A stretch of 64,000 bases of DNA from Rhizobium mayense (lineage in GTDB: Bacteria > Pseudomonadota > Alphaproteobacteria > Rhizobiales > Rhizobiaceae): positions 62,001-126,000 of the forward strand of contig NZ_JARFYM010000005.1 in assembly GCF_030272705.1 (NCBI RefSeq), given 5' to 3'. Positions 39,976-48,595 of the stretch are shown here, in pieces (the stretch's first letter is position 1; the number at the start of each line of letters is the position of its first letter). Made by a program: the position numbers and the translations under genes. A model generated the notes under the pieces. That model made no database searches, was not told the origin of the DNA, and saw only the letters and a program-made list of their open reading frames with translations.

Positions 39976-40481
39976 TGGCCGAACTCGATATACAAATCAG
40001 CGTCGAGGCGGGCGTTTGGCCCTCCGAGGAAGAGTTGCAGGTTCTGGCCGAGCGCGTGCTGGGCGCGGCTGCGATTTATCTTGAGAAAAATGAGAAGCAG
40101 CCTTTTCCGCAAATGGCGCCGGAATTGTCGCTGGTCTTTACCGATGATGCCTCGATCCGTGAGATCAATGCGGAATGGCGTGAACAGGACAAGGCGACCA
40201 ACGTCCTGTCTTTCCCCGCTTTTCCGCTGGTGCCCGGCGGTAAACCCGGCCCGATGCTCGGCGACATCATCATCGCCAAAGAGACGGTGGAGCGGGAAGC
40301 CGTCGAGCTGGAAAAGAGTTTTGATGACCATCTGACCCACTTGATGGTGCATGGTTTCTTGCATCTCTTCGGCTACGACCATATGAATAATAGCGAAGCC
40401 GAAAGAATGGAGGGGCTGGAGACTCGCATTTTGGCGGGGCTTGGCCTATCTGATCCCTATGCGGGGCAGGACCCCATTTGA
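39975..40481 (+). CDS. ybeY: Endoribonuclease YbeY (16S rRNA 3' maturation)
   Basis: A 168-residue zinc-dependent RNase. The metal site H-x3-H-x5-H is present as [11 protein letters not shown], and [15 protein letters not shown] is the other conserved stretch. In S. meliloti the orthologue affects small-RNA regulation and symbiosis. The start codon shares a base with the ybeZ stop (TGATG), so translation is coupled. Confidence 0.95.
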   Translation: MAELDIQISVEAGVWPSEEELQVLAERVLGAAAIYLEKNEKQPFPQMAPELSLVFTDDASIREINAEWREQDKATNVLSFPAFPLVPGGKPGPMLGDIIIAKETVEREAVELEKSFDDHLTHLMVHGFLHLFGYDHMNNSEAERMEGLETRILAGLGLSDPYAGQDPI

Positions 40482-40506
40482 CTTGAACCCTGTCTGATCA
40501 GGAACA

Positions 40507-41685
40507 ATGAGCGACTTTACGACAAGACCGGCCGCCGAGGCCAAAGACGGTGCTGAAACCGCCTCCTCCTCTGATGAGGCGGGCAGTAGTAGCGGCAAAC
40601 GATCACATTCTTCCTTCTGGGCCCGTGCTGCGCGCATTCTGCGCCCAGCTCAAGGATCGTCGCGGCTGCGCGAGGATCTCGCCGACGCGTTGATGACCGG
40701 CGCCACCGATGACGATGCCTTCTCGCCGGACGAGCGGGCGATGCTGCACAATATCCTCCGCTTCCGCGAGGTGCGTGTCGAGGACGTCATGGTGCCGCGC
40801 GCCGATATCGAGGCGGTCGACCAGAACATTACCATCGGCGAATTGATGATCCTGTTCGAAGAAAGCGGCCGCTCACGCATGCCGGTCTATGCCGATACGC
40901 TCGATGATCCGCGCGGCATGGTGCATATCCGCGATCTCCTGTCCTATGTCGCCAAGCAGGCGCGCAACAAGCGCCGCGGCAGCAATGGCAAGACGGCCGC
41001 CGCTGCGGCGTCCGCGTCGGCTGCGAGCCCGGCTGAAAAGCCGCCGCGCTCGGCCAAGCCGAATTTCGACCTTTCGCGCGTCGACCTGCAGAAGACATTG
41101 GCCGAAGCCGGCATCATTCGAAAAATCCTGTTCGTGCCACCTTCCATGCTGGCGTCCGATCTGCTCCGCCGCATGCAGGTCAACCGCACCCAGATGGCGC
41201 TCGTCATCGACGAATATGGCGGCACCGACGGCCTCGCCTCGCACGAGGATATCGTCGAAATGGTCGTCGGCGACATCGACGACGAACATGACGACGAAGA
41301 AGTCATGTTCAAGCGCGTCTCCGAAGACGTTTTCGTCGCCGATGCCCGCGTTGAGCTGGAGGAGATCGCGGCCGCCATCGGCCCGGATTTCGACATCAGC
41401 GAGCAGGTGGACGAAGTGGATACGCTCGGCGGCCTGATCTTCTCGGCGCTCGGCCGTATCCCGGTGCGCGGCGAGCTCGTCCAGGCGCTGCCCGGCTTCG
41501 AATTCCATATTCTCGATGCCGATCCGCGCCGCATCAAACGGGTGCGCATCACCCGCAAGCGTCATGCCTTGCGCCGCCGTCCGACAAAGGCGGAAGGCGA
41601 GGCTGGCGCGCTAGAGCGCGACCTGCCTTCACCGGATGCGCTGCCGGACGAGCCCGCGGCAGAACAGAACACCGCGACCCCATGA
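40507..41685 (+). CDS. ybeX: CBS-domain hemolysin/CorC-family protein (YbeX-like)
   Basis: A 392-residue soluble protein. Two CBS domains (about residues 85-260: EDVMVPRADIEAVD; MQMALVIDEYGGTDG within the second) are followed by the CorC/HlyC transporter-associated domain (about 275-355, DVFVADARVELEEI and LGRIPVRGELV). Between the CBS domains stands an Ala/Ser/Lys-rich insert (about 160-185). There is no DUF21 membrane part, as in E. coli YbeX, which also sits after ybeZ-ybeY. A role in ribosome or magnesium biology is inferred. Confidence 0.9.
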   Translation: MSDFTTRPAAEAKDGAETASSSDEAGSSSGKRSHSSFWARAARILRPAQGSSRLREDLADALMTGATDDDAFSPDERAMLHNILRFREVRVEDVMVPRADIEAVDQNITIGELMILFEESGRSRMPVYADTLDDPRGMVHIRDLLSYVAKQARNKRRGSNGKTAAAAASASAASPAEKPPRSAKPNFDLSRVDLQKTLAEAGIIRKILFVPPSMLASDLLRRMQVNRTQMALVIDEYGGTDGLASHEDIVEMVVGDIDDEHDDEEVMFKRVSEDVFVADARVELEEIAAAIGPDFDISEQVDEVDTLGGLIFSALGRIPVRGELVQALPGFEFHILDADPRRIKRVRITRKRHALRRRPTKAEGEAGALERDLPSPDALPDEPAAEQNTATP

Positions 41686-41764
41686 TTGGCGCTTCAACAG
41701 GACAAATCGCTGCTTTTTTGAAAGACTGCGGCCAATTGATTCGCAGTTTGGACGGAGCGCGCGC

Positions 41765-43363
41765 ATGGAACGGCTTTCGGGCAGGGTAATCCTCGTCTGG
41801 GGTTTCAAGCGCGCTTTTCTTGCCATCCTGGCCGGAGCCATCGGTGTCCTCGCGCTGCCGCCTTTCGGCTTCTTCGCGGCGATGTTCGTCTCCTTCACGC
41901 TGCTTGTCTGGTTGCTGGATGGTACTGCCGCCGGTCCCGATAGCGGTTTTCTTGGCCGTCTCTGGCCGGCTTTTGCCATCGGCTGGCTGTTCGGCTTCGG
42001 TTATTTCGTCGCCGGTCTCTGGTGGCTCGGCCATGCGCTTCTGATCGACGCCGATCAATTTGCCTGGGCGCTGCCGCTGGCGATTCTCGGCCTGCCGGCC
42101 TTTCTGGCGATCTTTTACGGTGTGGCGGCAGTGCTGGCCCGCCTGCTCTGGTCCGATGGCGTGGGGCGTATTGCCGCACTCGCCTTCGCCTTTGGGCTAC
42201 TGGAATGGCTGCGCAGCTTCCTGTTTACAGGCTTTCCCTGGAATGCCATCGGCTATGGCGCCATGCCCACACCGCTGATGATGCAGTCCGCACATGTGAT
42301 CGGCGTACTCGGCGTCACCGTGCTTGCAGTCTTCGTTTTCGCAGCCCCGGCATTGCTTGGAACACGTCAAGGTCGGGTGCCGGGGATCGGGCTCGCCGTG
42401 CTCATCGCCGCCGCGCATTTCGGTTATGGCTATTACGCGCTCCACCTGCCGGAACCATCGGCGGGCAGCAAGACGGCGCCGGTGGTGCGCATCGTCCAGC
42501 CGGCGATCGATCAGGAAGCCAAGATGGATACGGATGCCGATCGCGCCGCCATCTTCGACAAGCATCTCTCGCTCTCGGTCCAGCCGCCGGTCAATGGCGG
42601 CAAGCGGCCCGACATCATCGTCTGGCCGGAAACCGCTATCCCCTTCATTTTGACGGATAATCAGGACGCGCTGACCCGCATTGCCGATCAGCTCGACGAC
42701 GACCAGATCCTGATCACCGGTGCTGTGCGCGTCGAGGACATGGGTCCCGGTCTCGAGCCGCGTTATTATAATTCAATCTATGTCATCGACGGGCGAGGCC
42801 AAATTATCGGCGCCACCGACAAGACCCATCTAGTGCCTTTCGGCGAGTACGTGCCCTTCGAAAACATCCTCGGCTATCTCGGAATTCAGAATGTCATCGA
42901 GCTGCCCGGCGGCTTTTCAGCGGCCGCCAGCCGGCAATTGCTGACGCTGCCAAGCGGCATCAAACTCTATCCGCTGATTTGTTACGAGATCATCTTTCCG
43001 AACGAAATGACACCGGAAATCCGGCAGGCCGATGCCATTCTAAACGTTACGAACGATGCCTGGTTCGGCGATACGCCAGGGCCCTATCAGCATTTCCTGC
43101 AGGCGCGGGTGAGGGCTGTCGAACAGGGGCTGCCGCTGATTCGCAGCGCGAATACGGGGATCTCCGCCTATGTCGACGCTCACGGACGTTTGATTTCCGG
43201 AATTGACTTTAGTCAGCAAGGATTCGTAGACGCCACTTTGAGTGGCGCAACCGTATCGCGTATCGACGATAGCGTACGAAAAGCATACTTCTGGTTGATC
43301 GTAGGGGTGGTCGGTATAATCGCTGTGATTTCACGCATGGGTTTTATTTCAAGGGCGAATTGA
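41765..43363 (+). CDS. lnt: Apolipoprotein N-acyltransferase (ActA in acid-tolerance work)
   Basis: A 532-residue membrane enzyme that adds the third acyl chain to lipoproteins. About six helices occupy residues 1-230; the nitrilase domain has the triad Glu289 in VWPETAIPF, Lys353 in DKTHLVPFGEYVPF and Cys406 in PLICYEIIFP. The rhizobial orthologue was named actA because mutants fail at low pH. I chose the ATG at 41765 (MERLSGRVIL); the frame is open far upstream within ybeX but that part is not membrane-like. Confidence 0.95.
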   Translation: MERLSGRVILVWGFKRAFLAILAGAIGVLALPPFGFFAAMFVSFTLLVWLLDGTAAGPDSGFLGRLWPAFAIGWLFGFGYFVAGLWWLGHALLIDADQFAWALPLAILGLPAFLAIFYGVAAVLARLLWSDGVGRIAALAFAFGLLEWLRSFLFTGFPWNAIGYGAMPTPLMMQSAHVIGVLGVTVLAVFVFAAPALLGTRQGRVPGIGLAVLIAAAHFGYGYYALHLPEPSAGSKTAPVVRIVQPAIDQEAKMDTDADRAAIFDKHLSLSVQPPVNGGKRPDIIVWPETAIPFILTDNQDALTRIADQLDDDQILITGAVRVEDMGPGLEPRYYNSIYVIDGRGQIIGATDKTHLVPFGEYVPFENILGYLGIQNVIELPGGFSAAASRQLLTLPSGIKLYPLICYEIIFPNEMTPEIRQADAILNVTNDAWFGDTPGPYQHFLQARVRAVEQGLPLIRSANTGISAYVDAHGRLISGIDFSQQGFVDATLSGATVSRIDDSVRKAYFWLIVGVVGIIAVISRMGFISRAN

Positions 43364-43511
43364 CCAAAAAACCCTAAAATTGCATAGTGGTTGCTGTCCG
43401 CCTTTTGAACGTAAACTAGATACCGAGTGGGCGTCGGCTGCAACGTGGCGTTATAGGGGTGGTTAAGGGCACCGGATGGCAGGACCTGAATTCAACCTAT
43501 GTTAGGGCTAT

Positions 43512-43934
43512 ATGATGATTGAGAACAAAAAAAAGCCGAACCCTATCGACATCCACGTCGGTAGCCGTATCCGCCTCCGCCGCACCATGCTGGGCATGAG
43601 CCAGGAGAAACTCGGTGAGAGTCTCGGAATCACTTTCCAGCAGATTCAAAAATATGAGAAGGGCACCAACCGCGTTGGCGCCAGCCGTCTTCAGAATATT
43701 TCCAGCATTCTTAACGTTCCCGTTTCCTTCTTCTTCGAGGATGCTCCCGGCGAACACGCGACCACCGCCGGCGGCATGGCCGAAGCCTCCAGCTCCAATT
43801 ACGTTGTCGACTTTCTCTCCTCCTCCGAAGGCCTGCAGCTCAATCGCGCTTTCGTGAAGATCTCCGACGGCAAGGTCCGCCGCAAGGTGGTGGAACTCGT
43901 CAAGGCGCTCGCAGCCGAGGCAGACGCGGAATAA
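43512..43934 (+). CDS. praR: XRE-family helix-turn-helix regulator (PraR/PhrR type)
   Basis: A 140-residue regulator. The helix-turn-helix is at about residues 18-65 (IRLRRTMLGMSQEKLGESLG; ITFQQIQKYEKGTNRVG). The C-terminal half ends VRRKVVELVKALAAEA. The order lnt-this gene-metK is that of actA and phrR, a low-pH-induced regulator in Sinorhizobium; R. leguminosarum PraR, a repressor of adhesin and quorum-sensing genes, is the same family. The link to these names rests on recall and context. A terminator follows. Confidence 0.87.
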   Translation: MMIENKKKPNPIDIHVGSRIRLRRTMLGMSQEKLGESLGITFQQIQKYEKGTNRVGASRLQNISSILNVPVSFFFEDAPGEHATTAGGMAEASSSNYVVDFLSSSEGLQLNRAFVKISDGKVRRKVVELVKALAAEADAE

Positions 43935-43967
43935 GCGTTTCGAAACTGCCCTGCACCGGCAAAGTTG

Positions 43968-43993
43968 AAAGGCGGTCATTTTGGCCGCCTTTT
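43968..43993 (+). terminator. Intrinsic terminator after praR
   Basis: AAAGGCGGTC-ATTT-TGGCCGCCTTTT: an 8-9 bp GC stem flanked by A and T runs, 33 bases after the praR stop. It separates praR from the metK promoter region. Confidence 0.85.
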
Positions 43994-44121
43994 GCATGTT
44001 TATGGCAAAATTTTATCACTTCCGATGAGATATAAAGATATATTTATGTCCTTCTGCGACTTGTTTTTCGGGCTCGACGCGAATATCAAAAGCGGAGTTT
44101 GTTCTTTGAGGGGAATCCCAC

Positions 44122-45375
44122 ATGCGCGCGAATTATCTGTTTACCAGTGAGTCTGTTGCCGAAGGTCACCCGGATAAAGTCTGTGACCGTATCTCCGACG
44201 AAATCGTCGATCTGGTCTACCGCGAAGCCGCAAAGACCGGCATTAACCCCTGGGGCGTGCGCATTGCCTGCGAGACCCTTGCCACCACCAACCGCGTCGT
44301 CATTGCCGGCGAAGTTCGTCTGCCGCCGAGCCTGATGAAGAAGGACAAGGACGGCAAAGACGTCATCAATCCCTCGAAGTTCAAGGCCGCCGCCCGCCGC
44401 GCCATCAAGGATATCGGTTACGAGCAGGACGGCTTCCACTGGAAGAAGGCGCGCATCGACGTGCTGCTGCATTCGCAGTCCGCCGACATTGCCCAGGGCG
44501 TTGACAACGCCGCCGACCAGCAGGGTGACGAGGGTGCCGGCGACCAGGGCATCATGTTCGGCTATGCCTGCCGCGAAACGCCGGACCTTATGCCGGCGCC
44601 GATCTATTACTCGCACAAGATCCTGCAGTTGCTCGCAACCGCCCGCAAGAAGGGCGACGGTGAAGTCGCCAAGCTTGGTCCGGACGCCAAGAGCCAGGTG
44701 ACCGTTCGCTACGTCGACGGTAAGCCGCACGAGGTGACCTCGATCGTGCTTTCCACCCAGCATCTCGATGACAGCTGGGATTCGAAGAAGGTTCGCGCCG
44801 TTGTCGAACCCTATATCCGCGAAGCTCTCGGCGACCTGAAGATCGCGGCCGACTGCAACTGGTACATCAACCCGACCGGCAAGTTCGTCATCGGCGGTCC
44901 GGATGGTGATGCTGGCCTGACCGGTCGCAAGATCATCGTCGATACCTACGGCGGTGCTGCTCCGCACGGCGGCGGCGCCTTTTCCGGCAAGGACACGACC
45001 AAGGTCGACCGATCCGCGGCCTATGCTGCGCGCTACCTCGCCAAGAACGTCGTTGCCGCCGCTCTTGCCGACCGTTGCACGATCCAGCTCTCCTACGCCA
45101 TCGGCGTTGCTCAGCCGCTGTCGATCTATGTCGACCTCCATGGCACCGGCAAGGGCGTCAGCGAGGACCAGATCGAAGCGGCTATCCGCAAGAATATGGA
45201 CCTGTCGCCGACCGGCATCCGCCGCCATCTCGACCTCAATAAGCCGATCTACGCCAAGACCTCGGCTTACGGCCATTTCGGCCGCAAGGCGGGCCGTGAC
45301 GGCTCGTTCTCCTGGGAGCGCACGGACCTCGTCAAGGCGCTCAAGGAAGCCGTAAAGACCCGGGAAGCTGCATGA
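44122..45375 (+). CDS. metK: S-adenosylmethionine synthetase
   Basis: A 417-residue enzyme making SAM from methionine and ATP. The N-terminal motif [31 protein letters not shown] and the phosphate loop [19 protein letters not shown] are all present. The 5' region (43994-44121) is AT-rich and could hold the promoter; I did not recognise a SAM riboswitch. AGGGGAA lies just before the ATG. It overlaps trmB by 4 bases, linking SAM supply with a SAM-using enzyme. Confidence 0.98.
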   Translation: MRANYLFTSESVAEGHPDKVCDRISDEIVDLVYREAAKTGINPWGVRIACETLATTNRVVIAGEVRLPPSLMKKDKDGKDVINPSKFKAAARRAIKDIGYEQDGFHWKKARIDVLLHSQSADIAQGVDNAADQQGDEGAGDQGIMFGYACRETPDLMPAPIYYSHKILQLLATARKKGDGEVAKLGPDAKSQVTVRYVDGKPHEVTSIVLSTQHLDDSWDSKKVRAVVEPYIREALGDLKIAADCNWYINPTGKFVIGGPDGDAGLTGRKIIVDTYGGAAPHGGGAFSGKDTTKVDRSAAYAARYLAKNVVAAALADRCTIQLSYAIGVAQPLSIYVDLHGTGKGVSEDQIEAAIRKNMDLSPTGIRRHLDLNKPIYAKTSAYGHFGRKAGRDGSFSWERTDLVKALKEAVKTREAA

Positions 45376-46073
45376 CCGATACGGAGCGCCGGTCGCGGGC
45401 GACGGAAGCATTTTTCGGCCGGCGCAAGGGAAAAGCCCTGCGCGGCCAGCAGGCCGAAAGGCTGGAAGCGCTGCTGCCGCGATATCTCCTCGACCTTTCC
45501 GCACCGGCGCCTCGACCGCTGAATGAGCTATTTCCGGCGTCGACCGAACGTCTGCGCCTGGAAATAGGCTTCGGCGGCGGCGAGCACCTGATCCACCGGG
45601 CGCTGGAACATCCGGCGACCGGCTTTATCGGCGTCGAGCCTTTCATCAATTCCATGCAGAAACTGCTCGCCCGCGTCGAGGAGACCGGCGCGCGCAACAT
45701 CCGCGTCTATAACGACGATGCCACGCAATTGCTGGATTGGCTGCCGGACGCCTGCCTCGACCAGATCGATCTGCTCTATCCCGATCCATGGCCGAAGAAA
45801 AAGCACTGGAAGCGCCGCTTCGTCTCGCAGGTGAATCTCAACCGGTTCCACCGCGTTCTGAAACCCGACGCCCTATTCTGCTTCGCCTCCGACATCGATA
45901 CCTATGTGAACTGGACGCTGCAGCATTGCCAGGCCCATGGCGGTTTCGAATGGACGGCGCGAAACGCCGCCGACTGGCTGACGCCCTACGAGGGCTGGCC
46001 GAGCACGCGCTATGAAGCCAAGGCACGGCGCGAAGGCCGGTCTTCGGCCTATCTGACGTTCTGTCGCGTTTGA
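45372..46073 (+). CDS. trmB: tRNA (guanine-N7-)-methyltransferase TrmB
   Basis: A 233-residue enzyme that makes m7G46 in tRNA. The SAM site is [19 protein letters not shown], followed by FIGVEPF and the catalytic-region motif [17 protein letters not shown]. The C-terminal [12 protein letters not shown] and [16 protein letters not shown] are standard. It is translationally coupled to metK (ATGA). Confidence 0.96.
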   Translation: MTDTERRSRATEAFFGRRKGKALRGQQAERLEALLPRYLLDLSAPAPRPLNELFPASTERLRLEIGFGGGEHLIHRALEHPATGFIGVEPFINSMQKLLARVEETGARNIRVYNDDATQLLDWLPDACLDQIDLLYPDPWPKKKHWKRRFVSQVNLNRFHRVLKPDALFCFASDIDTYVNWTLQHCQAHGGFEWTARNAADWLTPYEGWPSTRYEAKARREGRSSAYLTFCRV

Positions 46074-46132
46074 CCTGATATCGTTGGATCATCCTGCATT
46101 GCAATCGACTTTTGATGCCATAGGCTGCCGGA

Positions 46133-46540
46133 ATGAGCGACTATCAGTTTCGAATTTCTCTACGCATATGGCATCCGGAGTTTGATCCGGCATCTATCGC
46201 CGCAGCCGTCGGATTACGGCCGGTAGCGGCCTATCAAGCCGGAGAACCCATGCGCGGAAGCGATGGGCAGCTTCTGAACATGGTATCGGAAGCCAATTAT
46301 TGCACCTTCGAACTTGCCGCCGGCGAGCGCGTTTCGTTGGCGGAAACGCTTTCTGGCATCCTCGCCAAGCTGGAAAGTCGCGCGGAAGGGTTGGCGGCAC
46401 TCAAGGAGAGCGGCGGCGAATTGGAGCTTTTCATCGGCTGGTTCATCGACGGCAATGGCGGAGATACATTTCCACCCGAGCTTCTGGGGCAAGCATCAAG
46501 GCTGGGGATCGCGCTGGCGTTCGACGTTTATGGAGCGTGA
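46133..46540 (+). CDS. DUF4279-family protein
   Basis: A 135-residue protein with the DUF4279 pattern: YQFRISLRIWHPEFDPASIAAAVGL at the start, MVSEANYCTFEL in the middle and FIGWFIDGNGGDTFPPELL near the end. Such proteins are common and uncharacterised, sometimes linked to immunity-protein-like roles next to toxins; no toxin gene is nearby. It stands alone 60 bases after trmB. Confidence 0.8.
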   Translation: MSDYQFRISLRIWHPEFDPASIAAAVGLRPVAAYQAGEPMRGSDGQLLNMVSEANYCTFELAAGERVSLAETLSGILAKLESRAEGLAALKESGGELELFIGWFIDGNGGDTFPPELLGQASRLGIALAFDVYGA

Positions 46541-46616
46541 GAACGCTGCGAGGCGCTTAGGCCGGAAAAACCACAGCCTGGCACGGTCGGCCGCTTAATC
46601 GCTGCGTCCACGAGCC

Positions 46617-46874
46617 TCAATGCAAGCTGACTGTCTTCAGCTCGTCCTCGGCGGCCTTGTAGAAGGTGCTGGACCGATTGTCGGTCAGTAGGATCGGGGT
46701 GCCATCGGCGCCGAAGAGGGCCCAGAGGTCGACGTTCGGATCGATTTCAGGGGCCTCCGGGAAGCAACGGGAAACTTCGTCCGAATGCATTTTCCTGACA
46801 TAGGCAACCTCGCCAGAACCAATGTCGGCGAGTTCGGATTGGGTCAGGCGGGCAGTGGCTTCTCTCAATAGCAT
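46617..46874 (-). CDS. DUF1150-family small protein
   Basis: An 85-residue acidic protein beginning MLLREATARLTQSELADIG, with VDLWALFGADGTPILLTDNR at its core, the DUF1150 signature. The function is unknown. I chose the ATG at 46874 because GGAGG stands 7 bases upstream. It follows hsp20 by 45 bases on the same strand; hsp20 and DUF1150 genes often pair in alphaproteobacteria, so it is probably heat induced with hsp20. Confidence 0.87.
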   Translation of the reverse strand: MLLREATARLTQSELADIGSGEVAYVRKMHSDEVSRCFPEAPEIDPNVDLWALFGADGTPILLTDNRSSTFYKAAEDELKTVSLH

Positions 46875-46919
46875 ATTCGTACCTCCAGTATGAGGGACCA
46901 GCGGCAATCTGCCGTTGTC

Positions 46920-47351
46920 TTACTGTGAGACCGAAATGTTAATTTTCTTTACCATGCGGTCCGGTTCGGGCCGAATGAGATCGACCGAGAGCAGGCCGTT
47001 CTTCAACACGGCGCCAAGCACTTGCATGCCGTCGGCCAAAACGAAGACGCGCTGAAATTGGCGGGCCGCAATGCCGCGATAGAGATAATCGCGTTCCTCA
47101 TGCTCCACCTGTCGCCCGCGGATCAAAAGCTGGTTTTCTTCCGTGGTGATATCGAGTTCGTCTTCTGAGAAGCCGGCAACGGCAAGCGTAATGCGCAGGC
47201 GCTCGGGCTCGCCAGATACCCGGTCGGCGCGCATGCGTTCGATATTGTAAGGGGGATAGCCGTCACTGGCCTTGGAAATCCGCTCCAGCGTTTTTTCCAT
47301 GGTATCAAAGCCCAGAAGCAGTGGGCTCGCAAAGGGAGTCGTCCGGCTCAT
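46920..47351 (-). CDS. Small heat-shock protein, Hsp20/alpha-crystallin family (IbpA-like)
   Basis: A 143-residue holdase chaperone that keeps denatured proteins soluble. The alpha-crystallin domain spans about residues 35-130 (YNIERMRAD; LRITLAVAGFSEDELDITTE; YLYRGIAARQFQRVFVLADG). The C-terminal INI matches the I-x-I motif used for oligomer contacts. The leader carries features of a ROSE RNA thermometer and a sigma-32-type promoter, so expression should rise with heat at both transcription and translation. Confidence 0.94.
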   Translation of the reverse strand: MSRTTPFASPLLLGFDTMEKTLERISKASDGYPPYNIERMRADRVSGEPERLRITLAVAGFSEDELDITTEENQLLIRGRQVEHEERDYLYRGIAARQFQRVFVLADGMQVLGAVLKNGLLSVDLIRPEPDRMVKKINISVSQ

Positions 47352-47410
47352 CGTCTCAAGTCCTTGGTAGCAAGCGACCTTTCCGGACCTGATCTTTCAG
47401 CATCCGGTTA
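47352..47410 (-). promoter_or_regulatory. ROSE-like RNA thermometer in the hsp20 leader
   Basis: Read on the minus strand, the leader has a first hairpin CCGGA-TG-CTGA/AAGA/TCAG-G-TCCGG (about 47381-47405). A second follows in which UUGCU (47369-47373) faces AAGGA (47361-47365), the ribosome-binding site, across a short loop. UYGCU opposite AGGA is the core of ROSE elements, including the weak G-G pair. The ATG is at 47351. Confidence 0.72.
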
Positions 47411-47416
47411 CCTATA

Positions 47417-47445
47417 ATATGGGAGCAGAGGCAGGGGAGTGCAAG
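47417..47445 (-). promoter_or_regulatory. Sigma-32 (RpoH)-type promoter of hsp20
   Basis: On the minus strand, CTTGCA (starting at 47445) and CCATAT (ending at 47417) are separated by 17 bases, a close fit to the alphaproteobacterial RpoH consensus. The expected transcript start is near 47410, leaving a leader of about 59 bases that holds the thermometer. Confidence 0.65.
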
Positions 47446-47578
47446 GAGCAAGCCTTTCGCATTTGCGAGATCGATGTCATGCGAAAGTGTCAATTGTTGC
47501 ATCCCATGCGGCTGCTTGACAAAGCTCAATCGGGCTCGCATCAAGACTGCGGATCTGCACCGGAGGAAAGCCACTGAC

Positions 47579-48523
47579 ATGACAGAGCCCAGAAAAATTA
47601 TCATTGATACCGATCCCGGCCAGGACGACGCCGCCGCGATTTTGCTCGCCTTCGGGAGCCGCGAGGAGATCGACGTGCTCGGCATCACAGCGGTTGCCGG
47701 CAATGTGCCCCTGCGGCTGACGAGCCGCAATGCGCGCATCGTCTGCGAGCTCTGCAATCGCCGTGATGTGAAGGTCTTCGCCGGCGCCGACGCACCGCTC
47801 AAGCGCAAGCTGGTTACCGCCGAACATGTCCACGGCAAGACCGGCCTCGACGGCCCTGACCTGCCGGAGCCGACCATGGAGCTTCAGCCCGGCCATGCCG
47901 TCGACTTCATCATCGAGACCCTGCGCAACGAGCCGGCAGGCGCGGTCACGCTCTGCACGCTCGGCCCGCTCACCAATATCGCGCTCGCCTTCCAGAAGGC
48001 GCCCGACATCGTCGCTCGCGTCCGCGAGCTGGTGATGATGGGCGGCGGCTTTTTCGAGGGGGGCAACATCACGCCGGCCGCCGAGTTCAACATCTATGTC
48101 GACCCAGAGGCTGCCGATATCGTCTTCCGCTCCGGCGTGCCCATCGTCATGATGCCGCTCGACGTGACCCATCAGCTTTTGACTCGCAAGGATCGCGTGG
48201 CGCGCATCGCATCCGTAGGCACCGCTCCGGCCAAAGCCATGGTCGAGATGCTGGAATTCTTCGAGCGCTTCGACATCGAAAAATACGGCTCAGATGGCGG
48301 CCCGCTGCACGACCCGACCGTCATTGCCTATCTGCTGAAGCCGGAACTGTTCAAGGGCCGCGATTGCAATGTCGAGATTGAGGTCACGTCGGAACTGACC
48401 GTTGGCATGACCGTCGTCGACTGGTGGCATGTCACCGACCGCAAGCACAACGCCAAGGTCATGCGCTTCGTCGACGCCGACGGCTTCTTCTCGCTGCTGA
48501 CAGAGCGTTTTGCGCGCATCTGA
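47579..48523 (+). CDS. Inosine-uridine preferring nucleoside hydrolase
   Basis: A 314-residue enzyme that splits ribonucleosides into base and ribose. The calcium-binding N-terminal motif is IIIDTDPGQDDAAAIL; GNVPLRLTSRNA and VMMGGGFFEGGNITPAAEFN are also typical. Base specificity is not predictable. I chose the ATG at 47579, preceded by GGAGG. The ribokinase gene at 51126-52025 could act on the released ribose, although it is not in the same operon. Confidence 0.92.
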   Translation: MTEPRKIIIDTDPGQDDAAAILLAFGSREEIDVLGITAVAGNVPLRLTSRNARIVCELCNRRDVKVFAGADAPLKRKLVTAEHVHGKTGLDGPDLPEPTMELQPGHAVDFIIETLRNEPAGAVTLCTLGPLTNIALAFQKAPDIVARVRELVMMGGGFFEGGNITPAAEFNIYVDPEAADIVFRSGVPIVMMPLDVTHQLLTRKDRVARIASVGTAPAKAMVEMLEFFERFDIEKYGSDGGPLHDPTVIAYLLKPELFKGRDCNVEIEVTSELTVGMTVVDWWHVTDRKHNAKVMRFVDADGFFSLLTERFARI

Positions 48524-48547
48524 CATTTGCCTATAGCCTAAAAATGA

Positions 48548-48577
48548 AAAGGCCGCCGGATCGCTCCGGCGGCCTTT
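48548..48577. terminator. Bidirectional terminator between nucleoside hydrolase and chemoreceptor
   Basis: AAAGGCCGCCGGA, loop TCGC, TCCGGCGGCCTTT: a perfect 13-bp stem with A and T ends, serving the convergent genes at 47579-48523 (plus) and 48596-50938 (minus). Confidence 0.92.
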
Positions 48578-48595
48578 GCGTCTGCAATACGCCGC

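Noticed and set aside
43994..44121. SAM riboswitch in the metK leader
   Set aside because: The region is AT-rich and has no pseudoknot or stem pattern that I could match to SAM-I, SAM-II or SAM/SAH types.
44086..45504. 472-codon minus-strand open frame
   Set aside because: It is antisense to metK and spans into trmB; both are clear genes on the other strand.
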